Below, in pieces: positions 9,099 through 17,810 of a stretch of DNA of 64,000 nucleotides (its first letter is position 1; every line of letters starts with the position of its first letter). Where the stretch lies: NCBI RefSeq assembly GCF_034927245.1, contig NZ_JAYFQK010000008.1, positions 1 through 64,000 on the forward strand. The letters run 5' to 3'. Source of the stretch: Desulfitobacterium_A sp034927245 (GTDB lineage Bacteria > Bacillota > Desulfitobacteriia > Desulfitobacteriales > Desulfitobacteriaceae). The position numbers and the translations under genes are program-made. The notes beneath the pieces are model-generated. The model was not told the DNA's origin and did no database searches. It worked only from the letters and a program-made list of their open reading frames with translations.

Positions 9099-9137
9099 TT
9101 AGGCACTCCTTTTATTTTATCAATAAGCACACCCTCT

Positions 9138-9166
9138 ATCTTAAAAAACAGTGAAGCAGAAGTCAA
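9138..9166 (-). promoter_or_regulatory. SigA-type promoter for ABC-F gene
   Basis: Read on the minus strand, TTGACT and TAAGAT are separated by 17 bases. The transcript would start about 50 bases before the ABC-F ATG. Confidence 0.6.
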
Positions 9167-9296
9167 TTCCCATGGTCATGCGAACCATTGGAAGGATGAA
9201 AACAACAGTTCAAGACGAATTGATAGAGTATTTAGAATATTTGGAGTATAACTATTGTAACTAAGTGAGTTGGGAACGTTTAGAGGAGGAAGAGAG

Positions 9297-10928
9297 ATGA
9301 GCTATCCGATTTGGCAGGCCTTTTATGAGCCGGGTGTAAGAAAACACATTGAGATCCCTAACGTGAGTTTACTGGAGATGTTTAAACAATCGGTACGAAA
9401 ATATCCTAAACAACCCGCACTTATTTTTAACGGAAAAACCTGGTCATACGAAGAGATGGACCAAGCGGTTGAGCGTCTGGCGTTTTCCCTGAGTCGAAGA
9501 GGGATCAAATTGGGGGATCGCGTTTCCATTGATATGCCGAATAGCGCTCACTGGGTTATCTCCTTCTTTGCCTTGATGCGGTTGGGGTGTATTGTTGTTC
9601 AGACCAATCCCATGTATGTGGAGAACGAACTCAAAGCACAACTGTCCGATGCCCAGGCAACAGCGATAATTTCGATTCCTCAATTATTACCTAGGCTCCA
9701 AGCGATTCAAAAGGAAGTAGGCTTTGAGCATATTATCATCGATGGTTTATTAGCTATGGGAATGAAGGAATCAGAGGGCATCCTCGATTTGCCCAAGCTT
9801 ATCCGGGAGGATAAAGGAAATAATGAAGCTCCATGGCCCCAAATCAATGCGGCACGTGATCCTGCCGTTTTACAATATACAGGGGGGACAACGGGGACAT
9901 CGAAAGGAGTTATGCTTTCACACACGAATCTCGTGGCTAATGCGCTGCAGATTTGGGAGTGGCTTCACGGAAAAGAAGGACAGGAGAAAATTATGATTGT
10001 TCTCCCGCTGTTCCATATTTACGCCCTTTCCGTGGGAATGAACTTGGCGATTCTTTCCGGAAGTGCAATGGTCCTTCTTTCTAAATTTGATCCGGAGGAG
10101 GTTATGCAGCAGATAGCGACCGAGCGGCCGACACTCTTCCCGGGAGCACCGACGATGTATGTTGCTCTGATTAACCATCCTCATATTAAGAAATACGATC
10201 TTTCATCACTTCGAGGTTGTATAAGCGGCTCCGCACCGTTGCCCATTGAAGTTGCCATCAAGTTTGGGGAGCTGACAGGGGCACGTTTAGTTGAGGGATA
10301 TGGACTATCGGAAGCTTCACCTGTAACCCATATCAATCCATTGACACGAGTAAAGGTAGGATCTATTGGAATTGCAGGGCCGAATACAGAAGCTAAAATT
10401 GTTGATATAGAAACCGGAAAACATGTTTTAGCACCGAATCAAGTCGGTGAACTTGTCGTATCAGGACCGCAGGTTATGCTGGGTTACTGGCAAAGACCGG
10501 AGGAGACCCAGACGGTGTTGAGAGGTGGGTGGCTTCACACCGGTGATCTGGCAAAAATGGATGAAGAAGGATATGTTTATATCGTAGATCGGAAAAAGGA
10601 TATGATTATTTCCGGGGGGTATAATGTATACCCGCGTGAGGTGGAGGAAGTCCTATATAAACATCCTTCCATTCAGGAGGTTGCCTGTGCAGGTATCCCT
10701 GATTCATATTGGGGTGAAAAAATTAAAGCCTATGTCGTTTTAAAAGAGGGACGCGGGGTTTCAATCGAAGAAATCTTGAACTTCTTAAAAGGTGAGATAG
10801 CTGCCTTTAAAATACCCAAAGAAATCGAAATTCGCGAAAATCTGCCACGAACCGCGGTAGGAAAAGTATTAAGGCGCTTTTTGGTTGAAGAAGAAAAAGC
10901 AAAATTACAAGTTTTAAATGGAGTATAA
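9297..10928 (+). CDS. Long-chain fatty acid--CoA ligase (AMP-forming)
   Basis: A 543-aa adenylate-forming enzyme of the FadD type that activates a carboxylic acid to acyl-AMP and then acyl-CoA. Diagnostic motifs, in order, are the P-loop YTGGTTGTSKGVMLSH, EGYGLSEASP, the hinge/ATP motif HTGDLAKMDEEGY and VDRKKDMIISGGYNVYPREVE. The C-terminal lysine motif is PRTAVGKVLRR. The ATG at 9297 follows AGAGGAGG; an earlier in-frame ATG at 9270 lacks a site. It is monocistronic, flanked by a divergent ABC-F gene and a strong hairpin. The exact chain-length preference is unknown. Confidence 0.88.
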   Translation: MSYPIWQAFYEPGVRKHIEIPNVSLLEMFKQSVRKYPKQPALIFNGKTWSYEEMDQAVERLAFSLSRRGIKLGDRVSIDMPNSAHWVISFFALMRLGCIVVQTNPMYVENELKAQLSDAQATAIISIPQLLPRLQAIQKEVGFEHIIIDGLLAMGMKESEGILDLPKLIREDKGNNEAPWPQINAARDPAVLQYTGGTTGTSKGVMLSHTNLVANALQIWEWLHGKEGQEKIMIVLPLFHIYALSVGMNLAILSGSAMVLLSKFDPEEVMQQIATERPTLFPGAPTMYVALINHPHIKKYDLSSLRGCISGSAPLPIEVAIKFGELTGARLVEGYGLSEASPVTHINPLTRVKVGSIGIAGPNTEAKIVDIETGKHVLAPNQVGELVVSGPQVMLGYWQRPEETQTVLRGGWLHTGDLAKMDEEGYVYIVDRKKDMIISGGYNVYPREVEEVLYKHPSIQEVACAGIPDSYWGEKIKAYVVLKEGRGVSIEEILNFLKGEIAAFKIPKEIEIRENLPRTAVGKVLRRFLVEEEKAKLQVLNGV

Positions 10929-10941
10929 TGGACAAATAATT

Positions 10942-10969
10942 TGAGGAGCGGGCTATTGCCCGCTCCTCA
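10942..10969 (+). terminator. Hairpin after acyl-CoA ligase
   Basis: A perfect 12-bp GC-rich stem (TGAGGAGCGGGC / GCCCGCTCCTCA) with a TATT loop, 13 bases after the stop. There is no long U-tract. Confidence 0.65.
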
Positions 10970-11053
10970 GTGTAAGTGCTCATAAAAGAGTCACTTCATA
11001 GCAAAGATTTCGTGATGGCCGTCATGAAATCCTTACAATCGTAATTCAACCGT

Positions 11054-11272
11054 TTAATCGTTGATGTCTGCACCATATGCCATTTGTTCTTCGGCATACT
11101 CAACCATCTTTTTGACCATATTGCCGCCGATTTTTCCTACCTCGCGCGTTGTCATATTTTCAAAACCTTTTTCCTGAATGTCATCGTCGAGGTGGAGTTC
11201 CTCAGCAACCTCCCACTTAAGTGAATCTAACTGTTTCTCGGATTCTGGAACCTCTGGCTTGTTACGGCTCAT
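11054..11272 (-). CDS. Alpha/beta-type small acid-soluble spore protein
   Basis: A 72-aa protein with the SASP pattern: LDSLKWEVAEEL includes the Glu-Val/Ile-Ala type site cut by the germination protease, and VGKIGGNMVKKMVEYAEEQM matches the conserved DNA-binding C-terminal block. Such proteins coat spore DNA. The N terminus is longer and more acidic than classic members. A perfect AAGGAGG lies 8 bases before the ATG on the minus strand. A weak SigG-like promoter (TGAATA, 18 bases, CAATTTA) is readable at 11343-11373. It shows that the organism forms spores. Confidence 0.85.
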   Translation of the reverse strand: MSRNKPEVPESEKQLDSLKWEVAEELHLDDDIQEKGFENMTTREVGKIGGNMVKKMVEYAEEQMAYGADIND

Positions 11273-11410
11273 CTGACCTTCCTCCTTTTCAAAAACAGTT
11301 GTGGGCAGAGTTAAAAAAAGAAAATAAATAGGGAAGCAATATTAAATTGCCCTTATTCAACTTAAAATATTCATTCGTAAATTTAAAAACGACTTCAGGG
11401 TAAAAGGATT

Positions 11411-11627
11411 AAAAAAAATAGCCCAACGGAGTTGGGCATAGAGCAGAGGGGTTAGATTGAGGAGGAGTGAGATGAGAAGGTAACCAGTGCTATACACTAG
11501 TTGAGTTGTGAAACTTGGTGCTTTCACAATTTGATTGTAACCTATTACGCAAGGTTTTACCAGCCCTTTTTTAATAGTCAGAATCTTAAGTTTATTTGAG
11601 GATTGTGGATTAGCCAAATGACGTGTA
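11411..11627 (-). ncRNA. Candidate small RNA with intrinsic terminator
   Basis: The 11273-11672 gap holds no convincing gene, but the minus strand shows RNA-like structure. A TATAAT at 11634-11639 could start a transcript near 11627. Downstream come a hairpin TTGTGAAA/TTTCACAA and a second stem AACTAGTG/CACTGGTT. The run ends in a perfect terminator, GCCCAAC-tcc-GTTGGGC followed by TATTTTTTTT (stem 11421-11437, U-tract 11411-11420). It could be an independent small RNA or an attenuated leader of the spore protein gene 150 bases further on. The family is unrecognised; the -35 is poor. Confidence 0.45.
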
Positions 11628-11672
11628 GAATGAATTATAGATTAGACCTGATCAGATTAAGGAGGGGCACAA

Positions 11673-12092
11673 TTGCGGGTAGCGGTAATTGATGGACAAG
11701 GTGGAGGTATAGGAAAACACATTGTTGAGCAGTTGCGGAAACGGATGCCTGAACTGGAAATCCTGGCTTTAGGTACAAATGCCCTAGCTACAGGAGCGAT
11801 GTTGCGAGCGGGCGCAACCGAAGGAGCATCCGGAGAATCCGCAATCTGTTTTAACGCTGATCGAGTCGATTTAATTATTGGATCTTTTGCAATTATGACA
11901 GTGTATGGGTTATTGGGTGAGATTACACCGGCAATTGCCGCAGCACTCTCGCTAAGCAAAGCTGAAAAGATTTTAATTCCTATTCAGAGAGGGAATATTC
12001 GAATCATCGGGACGAACCGAATTCCGTTGCCCCATTATGTTGAAAGTTTAGTGAATGAGGTAGAGCAGAGAGTAGAACAAAAAAAGGAGTAA
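11673..12092 (+). CDS. DUF3842 family protein
   Basis: A 139-aa protein starting at TTG, seven bases after AAGGAGG. The N terminus VAVIDGQGGGIGKHIVEQL is a glycine-rich, Rossmann-like phosphate-binding loop, and ALGTNALATGAMLRAGATEGASGE follows. This matches the DUF3842 pattern as I remember it, a family of unknown function common in clostridia. There are no membrane segments. It sits just upstream of yebC. Confidence 0.75.
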   Translation: MRVAVIDGQGGGIGKHIVEQLRKRMPELEILALGTNALATGAMLRAGATEGASGESAICFNADRVDLIIGSFAIMTVYGLLGEITPAIAAALSLSKAEKILIPIQRGNIRIIGTNRIPLPHYVESLVNEVEQRVEQKKE

Positions 12093-12097
12093 CTCCC

Positions 12098-12127
12098 TTT
12101 ACACCTTAAAAAAGTATATGTTAAAAT
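12098..12127 (+). promoter_or_regulatory. Possible promoter for yebC
   Basis: TTTACA and TAAAAT are separated by 18 bases, 32 bases before the yebC start. Confidence 0.4.
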
Positions 12128-12158
12128 GATTTTTGAACTAATTAAGGGGGACTTTCTA

Positions 12159-12917
12159 ATGTCAGGACATTCTAAATGGGCAAATATTAAACATAAAAAA
12201 GCAAAATCGGATGCTCAAAAGGGTAAAATTTTTACAAAGCTTGGACGTGAGCTTATTGTAGCCGCTCGTGCAGGCGGGGGTGACCCAAACAATAATTTCC
12301 GTTTGAAAATTGCAATTGATAATGCAAAAGCGGCGAATATGCCCAATGACAATATTAAGCGTGCAATTCAAAAGGGTGACGGTGACGGTGAGGGCGCCAA
12401 CTATGAAGAACTTCGTTATGAGGGTTATGGCCCGGGCGGAGCTGCCGTAATGATTGATATTCTAACCGATAATCGGAATCGAACGGCGGGTGAAATGCGC
12501 CACATTTTCTCTAAAAATGGGGGAAATCTCGGGGAGACGGGAAGCGTTAATTGGATGTTTAACGAAAAAGGACAATTAACCGTCCCACTCGAGGATCTGG
12601 AGTTTTCTGAGGATGAATTTATGCTTATGGCTTTAGAAGCCGGGGCAGAAGATATCGATAATGATGGGGAGAATTATCTCGTTTACACTGCTGCAGAAGA
12701 TTTAGAAGGGGTTCAACAATCCCTGCTGGAGCAAAAAGTTCCTGTCTCGGAAGCCATTGTCAACCAAGTTCCTCAGAATACGGTTGAAATTGCCGATCCG
12801 GAACAAGCCAAGAAAATGATCCGTTTAATGGATGCCTTAGAAGATCATGATGATGTACAAGGTGTTTATGCCAACTTTGAGCTTGCGGATTCCCTTTCAG
12901 ATGAAGATTTAGAATAG
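12159..12917 (+). CDS. yebC: YebC/PmpR family protein (TACO1-like)
   Basis: A 252-aa member of the YebC family, which has been described as a transcriptional regulator and as a factor that helps ribosomes at difficult sequences. The family signature MSGHSKWANIKHKKAKSDAQKGK opens the protein. The ATG at 12159 begins that signature; an upstream ATG at 12126 adds 11 residues without support. It is the first gene before ruvCAB, a usual clostridial order. Confidence 0.93.
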   Translation: MSGHSKWANIKHKKAKSDAQKGKIFTKLGRELIVAARAGGGDPNNNFRLKIAIDNAKAANMPNDNIKRAIQKGDGDGEGANYEELRYEGYGPGGAAVMIDILTDNRNRTAGEMRHIFSKNGGNLGETGSVNWMFNEKGQLTVPLEDLEFSEDEFMLMALEAGAEDIDNDGENYLVYTAAEDLEGVQQSLLEQKVPVSEAIVNQVPQNTVEIADPEQAKKMIRLMDALEDHDDVQGVYANFELADSLSDEDLE

Positions 12918-12980
12918 ACGGATGAAGCTTTAGAATAGAATGAGTGCATAAATTATTGTAGTAAGATTGGGAGTAAAAAG

Positions 12981-13004
12981 AACGGTGCTCAGGCGGGCAC
13001 CGTT
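12981..13004 (+). terminator. Hairpin between yebC and ruvC
   Basis: AACGGTGC pairs with GCACCGTT around an 8-base loop, then TTCCTTTC. A second small stem, ACAGGAA/TTCCTGT, follows at about 13018-13041. Probably a weak terminator. Confidence 0.5.
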
Positions 13005-13071
13005 TCCTTTCGTGGAAAACAGGAATCCCACGCTTTCCTGTCGAATGCTCCTCTATGAAAGGAAGGCGGCT

Positions 13072-13569
13072 ATGCAGATACTGGGAATAGATCCGGGAAC
13101 AGCGATAATGGGTTATGGCTTAATTGAAAAACAAGGGAATCGCTTAATGCCCATTACATATGCATCTTGGCGGACGCCGGCACATATCCCGATGTCGGAA
13201 CGACTATTGATGCTTTATCAGGAAATGCAAGCTTTTGTTGAGGAGCATCATCCTGATCATATTGCCGTAGAAGAACTCTTTTTCAATCGCAATACGACAA
13301 CGGCTATTTCGGTAGGGCAGGCTCGCGGAATTGTTCTGCTTGCGGCTGCCCAAGCGGGAATTCCGGTGTATGAATATACACCTCTTCAGGTGAAGCAGGC
13401 TGTTGTAGGATATGGTAAGGCTGATAAAAAGCAGGTTCAGCAGATGGTGCGTGCGCTGCTGGGTTTAAATGAGATTCCCAAACCGGATGACACTGCAGAT
13501 GCGCTTGCGATTGCCATCTGTCATGCTCATAGTGTCCATTTGCTGAATCGGATGGGGGAAATTAAATGA
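13072..13569 (+). CDS. ruvC: RuvC, Holliday junction resolvase
   Basis: RuvC cleaves Holliday junctions at the end of homologous recombination, working with RuvAB. At 165 aa it has normal length. The first catalytic Asp is in ILGIDPGTAIMGYG, the Glu in VEELFF, and the C-terminal acidic pair in KPDDTADALAIAICHA. I chose the ATG at 13072 after AAAGGAAGG; the longer reading from 12967 would run through the preceding hairpin. The stop overlaps ruvA (ATGA). Confidence 0.95.
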   Translation: MQILGIDPGTAIMGYGLIEKQGNRLMPITYASWRTPAHIPMSERLLMLYQEMQAFVEEHHPDHIAVEELFFNRNTTTAISVGQARGIVLLAAAQAGIPVYEYTPLQVKQAVVGYGKADKKQVQQMVRALLGLNEIPKPDDTADALAIAICHAHSVHLLNRMGEIK

Positions 13570-14168
13570 TTGGGATGCTATGCGGAAAGGTTTGGGAGAT
13601 ACAGACGGATAAGCTTGTTCTTGATGTTCAAGGGACAGGGTATTTGGTCATAGTGCCTCTCGGATTATTAGCGAAGCTTCATCCGCGGCAAGAAGTTGTG
13701 CTCTATACTCATCTTGTTTTAAGGGAGGAGGAACTTTCACTTTATGGATTCTCCTCGCTTGCCGAAAAGGAAACATTTCTTCAAATGCTTACTGTTTCGG
13801 GAATCGGTCCGAAAGCCGCTCTATCAATCCTTTCCACTTTAGGCTTGGCCCAAGCGCAAAGTGCTATTGCCGGAGAGAATCTGACGATGCTGACGAAGGT
13901 TCCCGGAATCGGTAAAAAGAGCGCACAGCGCCTTGTTCTTGAATTACGGGAGAAATTCAAAGGAAAAGCAGAGACGAAAAGCGGTGAAGCATACCTCTCG
14001 TTAGAAGAAACACCGATCCAATCGGAAGCTAAGGAGACTTTGTTAGCTTTGGGTTTTAGTGCTGAGGAAGCCCAAAAGGCGTTAGCACAGGTTCAGACGG
14101 AGGATCGCGAGTTAACGGTTGAAGAACAGGTAAAGGCAGCCTTGCGCGCAATCGCTGCTCCGAAATAA
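13566..14168 (+). CDS. ruvA: RuvA, Holliday junction branch migration DNA-binding subunit
   Basis: A 200-aa protein that forms the tetramer holding the Holliday junction. The OB-fold N terminus (MIGMLCGKVWEI) is followed by two helix-hairpin-helix motifs, VSGIGPKAALSIL and VPGIGKKSAQRLVLEL, and a C-terminal domain III that contacts RuvB. It is translationally coupled to ruvC by a four-base overlap. Confidence 0.95.
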   Translation: MIGMLCGKVWEIQTDKLVLDVQGTGYLVIVPLGLLAKLHPRQEVVLYTHLVLREEELSLYGFSSLAEKETFLQMLTVSGIGPKAALSILSTLGLAQAQSAIAGENLTMLTKVPGIGKKSAQRLVLELREKFKGKAETKSGEAYLSLEETPIQSEAKETLLALGFSAEEAQKALAQVQTEDRELTVEEQVKAALRAIAAPK

Positions 14169-14192
14169 TGGTAAAGGAAGAGGAAAATCGGC

Positions 14193-15215
14193 ATGGAAGA
14201 ACGTATGGTATCTCCGCAGGAAATACCGGGAGATTTTGAGGGAGAAGTCCTTCGCCCGCACCGGCTGGCAGATTATATTGGGCAGCATAAGGTTAAGGAT
14301 AACCTGCAGATCTTTATCCAAGCGGCTTTAGCCCGTGGGGAAGCGTTGGACCATGTTTTGCTATACGGACCGCCCGGTTTGGGTAAAACGACCTTAGCCA
14401 ATATTATAGCTCAAGAAATGGGAGTAAATATCCGAACAACTTCCGGACCTGCCATTGAAAGACCCGGAGATTTGGCGGCTATCCTAACAGCCTTGGAACC
14501 ACGGGATGTCTTATTTATTGATGAGATTCATCGCTTAAGCCGGACGACGGAAGAAATTTTATACTCGGCTATGGAAGATGGTTGCTTAGATATTGTGATC
14601 GGCAAGGGACCCAGTGCTCGTTCGATTCGTCTGACTCTGCCTCCTTTTACTTTGGTTGGAGCGACGACACGGGCCGGTCAGTTAGCTTCTCCTTTAAGGG
14701 ATCGTTTCGGCGTAATCAGCCGTTTAGAATTTTATGAGGCGGAAGATCTGATTGAGATCGTACGGCGGGCTGCCGGCATATTGTATCTTGAGATCACTGC
14801 GGATGGGGCGGCAGAAATCGGCCAGCGTTCCCGCGGAACACCGAGGGTTGCGAATCGCTTGCTGAAAAGGGTCCGTGACTACGCTCAAGTCTGGGATAAT
14901 GGCGTGGTCACCGCAGAACTGGCTCGCAAGGCTTTGGATCGTCTTGAAGTAGATCCCGCCGGACTGGATCGAATTGACCACAATACGCTTAATACGATTA
15001 TCCATATGTTTGCAGGGGGGCCGGTAGGGTTGGATACTCTGGCCGCAACAATCGGTGAAGAAGCCGAAACCATTGAGGACGTAGTTGAACCCTACTTGCT
15101 GCAAAAGGGGTTTTTACAGCGCACACCCCGGGGACGAGTGGCTACGGCCTTAGCCTATGAACATTTAGGTATTCCGTATCCTCAAGCACAAGAAGTAAAG
15201 CCTTTGGAAGAATAA
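14193..15215 (+). CDS. ruvB: RuvB, Holliday junction branch migration ATPase
   Basis: A AAA+ motor of 340 aa. Walker A is GPPGLGKTT, Walker B is LFIDEIHRL, sensor 1 is GATTRAG, and the C-terminal winged-helix domain ends near RGRVATALAYEHLGI. It drives branch migration with RuvA. It starts 24 bases after ruvA, after a AAAGGAAGAGG stretch; a second ATG four codons in is possible. Confidence 0.95.
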   Translation: MEERMVSPQEIPGDFEGEVLRPHRLADYIGQHKVKDNLQIFIQAALARGEALDHVLLYGPPGLGKTTLANIIAQEMGVNIRTTSGPAIERPGDLAAILTALEPRDVLFIDEIHRLSRTTEEILYSAMEDGCLDIVIGKGPSARSIRLTLPPFTLVGATTRAGQLASPLRDRFGVISRLEFYEAEDLIEIVRRAAGILYLEITADGAAEIGQRSRGTPRVANRLLKRVRDYAQVWDNGVVTAELARKALDRLEVDPAGLDRIDHNTLNTIIHMFAGGPVGLDTLAATIGEEAETIEDVVEPYLLQKGFLQRTPRGRVATALAYEHLGIPYPQAQEVKPLEE

Positions 15216-15267
15216 GATAAAAGAAATAGGGTAATCTGTTCTTAAACGGGAAAAGAGGTGGTTCCGG

Positions 15268-16680
15268 ATGCTGCCTTACTTACCAGGAGGGAACGGATTG
15301 TCCTCCTTAAAAAAGTGCATCTTGACGGTGCTCTTTATATTTTTTTTAGCCTTCATGAATGCTAAGCCTTGTATCGCTCGAGAAATTCCGGTTGAACTGG
15401 TATGGAATTTTAAAGATGCGGGTTGGCTGGGAGTATCCATTGAAGCGGGGAACTATCGACTGATAGTGGTTAACGAAAAGACCGGTGGGAAGCTGACGGT
15501 ACCGACCAAAGAAACGGCATGTACCTCCGGTTCTTCGTTTGAATGCGGTTGGGGAGGATTTGCACCGATTTTTCGGTTAGAAGATAAACCGTTTGAAATC
15601 TGGCGGGGTGCGGAAATCGAATTGCGTACCCTCGATTCCAATGGCGTATTTAAAGTTCAAACTCCCGACGGAAAGGCGGTTCGCTATCGCGGAAGCCTGC
15701 TCCTGAGCTGGAAAGGAGATCACTGGTCATTGATTAACCTTATTGATCAGGAGGAATATCTTAAAGGAGTTGTACCGATCGAGATGAGCAATGCTTGGGC
15801 ACAGGATGGTTTAGAAGCCTTAAAAGCTCAAGCCGTGGCGGCACGAACCTATCTCGTCAAAAAACTGCAAACGGCCTCGCAAATTACGGATTACCCGGAT
15901 TATGATCAGGCGTATCTCGGCAAAGAGGTTGAAGGACAAGCCTCGAAAGCGATTGCCGCGACAAAAGGAGAAATATTGGTTGACAATCAGACCCGGCTTC
16001 CGATCGATGCTTTATACTCATCCCATAATGGCGGTTTTACGGAAAAAGCGGAGAATGTCTGGAGCAATCGAGATCCTCATTTTTCTTCTCATCCCGACCC
16101 TTTCTCGATGGGAATGGGCGGAGCGGCTGATCAATGGCGTTTCATTATTAGTGCAGATGAACTCGGCAAGACCTTTCAGCTTGACCCGATTCAAGAGATT
16201 CAACTTGACAAATACCCATCCGGTAGAGTAAAAAAGGTTAGGATGACCGATCTAAAAGGAAAATCAAAGGAGATCCCGGGACGAACTTTTGTTCAAGCTT
16301 TTTATCCCTTTGGCCATCCCATTCATAGTGAGGCTTTCTTAGGAAGCCTTTTTGAGGTCCAGAAAGTTCCGGGGCAAGCAGAGACCCGAGGGCCATATAT
16401 GCCCGGACAGCCCAGCCAATGGAAACTATTGATCGAGCCGCAGCTGATAAATAGGGATGCAGCGATACACTCAGGTCCTCGCTTAGATCGAGTTCTGAGC
16501 TCCTCACTTGGCGTTCGTGAATTTCCGTCTTCTGAGGGAATATTTATCTTTTGGGGGCGAGGTTGGGGGCATGGAGTCGGAATGTCCCAGTGGGGGGCAT
16601 ATCATATGGCCCAACTGGGTTACAGCTATCGGGAAATCCTCAACTATTATTATGATAATACTGACCTTGCGCAACAGTAA
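15268..16680 (+). CDS. SpoIID/LytB domain protein
   Basis: A 470-aa protein with an N-terminal signal anchor (about residues 14-37). The SpoIID domain includes EEYLKGVVPIEM, with Glu172 at the place of the catalytic glutamate of the SpoIID peptidoglycan lytic transglycosylase, then ALKAQAVAARTYL, YSSHNGG and GRGWGHGVGMSQWGAY near the end. Such enzymes trim peptidoglycan during engulfment. Two starts are credible: ATG 15268 after AGAGGTGG, and in-frame TTG 15298 seven to eight bases after AGGAGG, which would place the signal segment nearer the N terminus. Location between ruvB and queA is common in clostridia. Confidence 0.85.
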   Translation: MLPYLPGGNGLSSLKKCILTVLFIFFLAFMNAKPCIAREIPVELVWNFKDAGWLGVSIEAGNYRLIVVNEKTGGKLTVPTKETACTSGSSFECGWGGFAPIFRLEDKPFEIWRGAEIELRTLDSNGVFKVQTPDGKAVRYRGSLLLSWKGDHWSLINLIDQEEYLKGVVPIEMSNAWAQDGLEALKAQAVAARTYLVKKLQTASQITDYPDYDQAYLGKEVEGQASKAIAATKGEILVDNQTRLPIDALYSSHNGGFTEKAENVWSNRDPHFSSHPDPFSMGMGGAADQWRFIISADELGKTFQLDPIQEIQLDKYPSGRVKKVRMTDLKGKSKEIPGRTFVQAFYPFGHPIHSEAFLGSLFEVQKVPGQAETRGPYMPGQPSQWKLLIEPQLINRDAAIHSGPRLDRVLSSSLGVREFPSSEGIFIFWGRGWGHGVGMSQWGAYHMAQLGYSYREILNYYYDNTDLAQQ

Positions 16681-16706
16681 GGATTCAAGATTAAAGGAGA
16701 ATCAGT

Positions 16707-17732
16707 GTGGAGATATCAGATTTCGATTATTATCTGCCTCAAGAGCTTATCGCTCAGCACCCTGTTGAACCCAGAGATTCCTCGCGGTTAATGGTTGTTA
16801 ACCGCCAAAGCGGTGAAATTGAGCATCATATTTTTCATGAGCTGCCGGACTTGCTCAAGCCGGGGGATGTTTTGGTTGTCAATAACACCCGGGTTATCCC
16901 CGCCCGTTTAATCGGAGAGAAGGAAGGAACCGGGGCTCATATTGAATGTCTGCTTTTAAAACGCGTGGAACGGGATGTTTGGGAAGTATTGGTTAAACCC
17001 GGCAAGCGTCTGAAAGTGGGACAACGGGTCAGTTTTGGCGGGGGAAAACTCATGGGCGAGCTATTGGAAATCCTGCCGGATGGCAATCGAAAAATTCGCT
17101 TTTCCTATGAAGGACTTTTTGAGGCGGTTCTCGATGAGCTGGGGAACATGCCTCTGCCTCCCTATATTACGGAAAAGCTTGAAAATAAGGAACGTTATCA
17201 GACGGTGTATGCTAAAGAGAGTGGTTCGGCGGCAGCACCCACGGCAGGACTGCATTTTACGACGGAGCTGATGGAGAAGTTACGGCAAAAGGGAATTGAA
17301 ATCGTCGAGATCCTGCTCCATGTCGGACTGGGAACGTTTAGACCCGTAAAAGTGGAAAAGATTGAGGAACATGAGATGCATTCCGAGTATTATCGTGTTA
17401 CCCCGGAAGCAGCCGAGCGGATCAACCGGGCTAAAAAAGAAGGCAGGCGCGTGATTGCCGTTGGTACGACAGCCACACGTACGCTCGAATCGGTGGGTCA
17501 GGTGAATGGATTGATTCAAGCGGGAGCAGGGTGGACCGATATTTTTATCTACCCCGGTTATTCTTTTAAGGTTGTCGATGCCCTTATTACTAATTTCCAT
17601 TTTCCGAAATCAACCTTGGTCATGCTTGTCAGCGCTTTGGCAGGGCGAGACTTGATCATGAAAGCCTATGAATTAGCCGTGCGGGAACGCTACCGGTTTT
17701 ATAGCTTCGGTGATGCGATGATCATTTTGTAA
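16707..17732 (+). CDS. queA: QueA, S-adenosylmethionine:tRNA ribosyltransferase-isomerase
   Basis: QueA adds the ribosyl part of SAM to preQ1 in tRNA, giving epoxyqueuosine. The protein is 341 aa, normal length. Recognisable regions are FDYYLPQELIAQHPVEPRDSSRL, VVNNTRVIPARL, AAPTAGLHFT and FIYPGYSFKVVDALITNFHFPKSTL. The start is GTG, six bases after AAAGGAGA. It is followed by tgt, the preceding step in the same modification pathway. Confidence 0.95.
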   Translation: MEISDFDYYLPQELIAQHPVEPRDSSRLMVVNRQSGEIEHHIFHELPDLLKPGDVLVVNNTRVIPARLIGEKEGTGAHIECLLLKRVERDVWEVLVKPGKRLKVGQRVSFGGGKLMGELLEILPDGNRKIRFSYEGLFEAVLDELGNMPLPPYITEKLENKERYQTVYAKESGSAAAPTAGLHFTTELMEKLRQKGIEIVEILLHVGLGTFRPVKVEKIEEHEMHSEYYRVTPEAAERINRAKKEGRRVIAVGTTATRTLESVGQVNGLIQAGAGWTDIFIYPGYSFKVVDALITNFHFPKSTLVMLVSALAGRDLIMKAYELAVRERYRFYSFGDAMIIL

Positions 17733-17748
17733 ATCGTTTTGCCAAAAG

Positions 17749-17777
17749 TTGTACTTCTTGCCAATTGCCCGTATAAT
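17749..17777 (+). promoter_or_regulatory. SigA promoter for tgt
   Basis: TTGTAC and a perfect TATAAT are separated by 17 bases. Transcription would start near 17784, which supports the later TTG start of tgt. Confidence 0.65.
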
Positions 17778-17810
17778 GTAAGGTATTAAACAGAAATGGA
17801 TGTGAACCAT

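Noticed and set aside
11357..11617. 86-residue minus-strand open frame
   Set aside because: It runs through a perfect intrinsic terminator (11411-11437) and has no good ribosome site; RNA interpretation preferred.
11411..11627. 6S RNA as identity of the candidate small RNA
   Set aside because: The 5' and 3' ends do not pair and there is no large central bubble.
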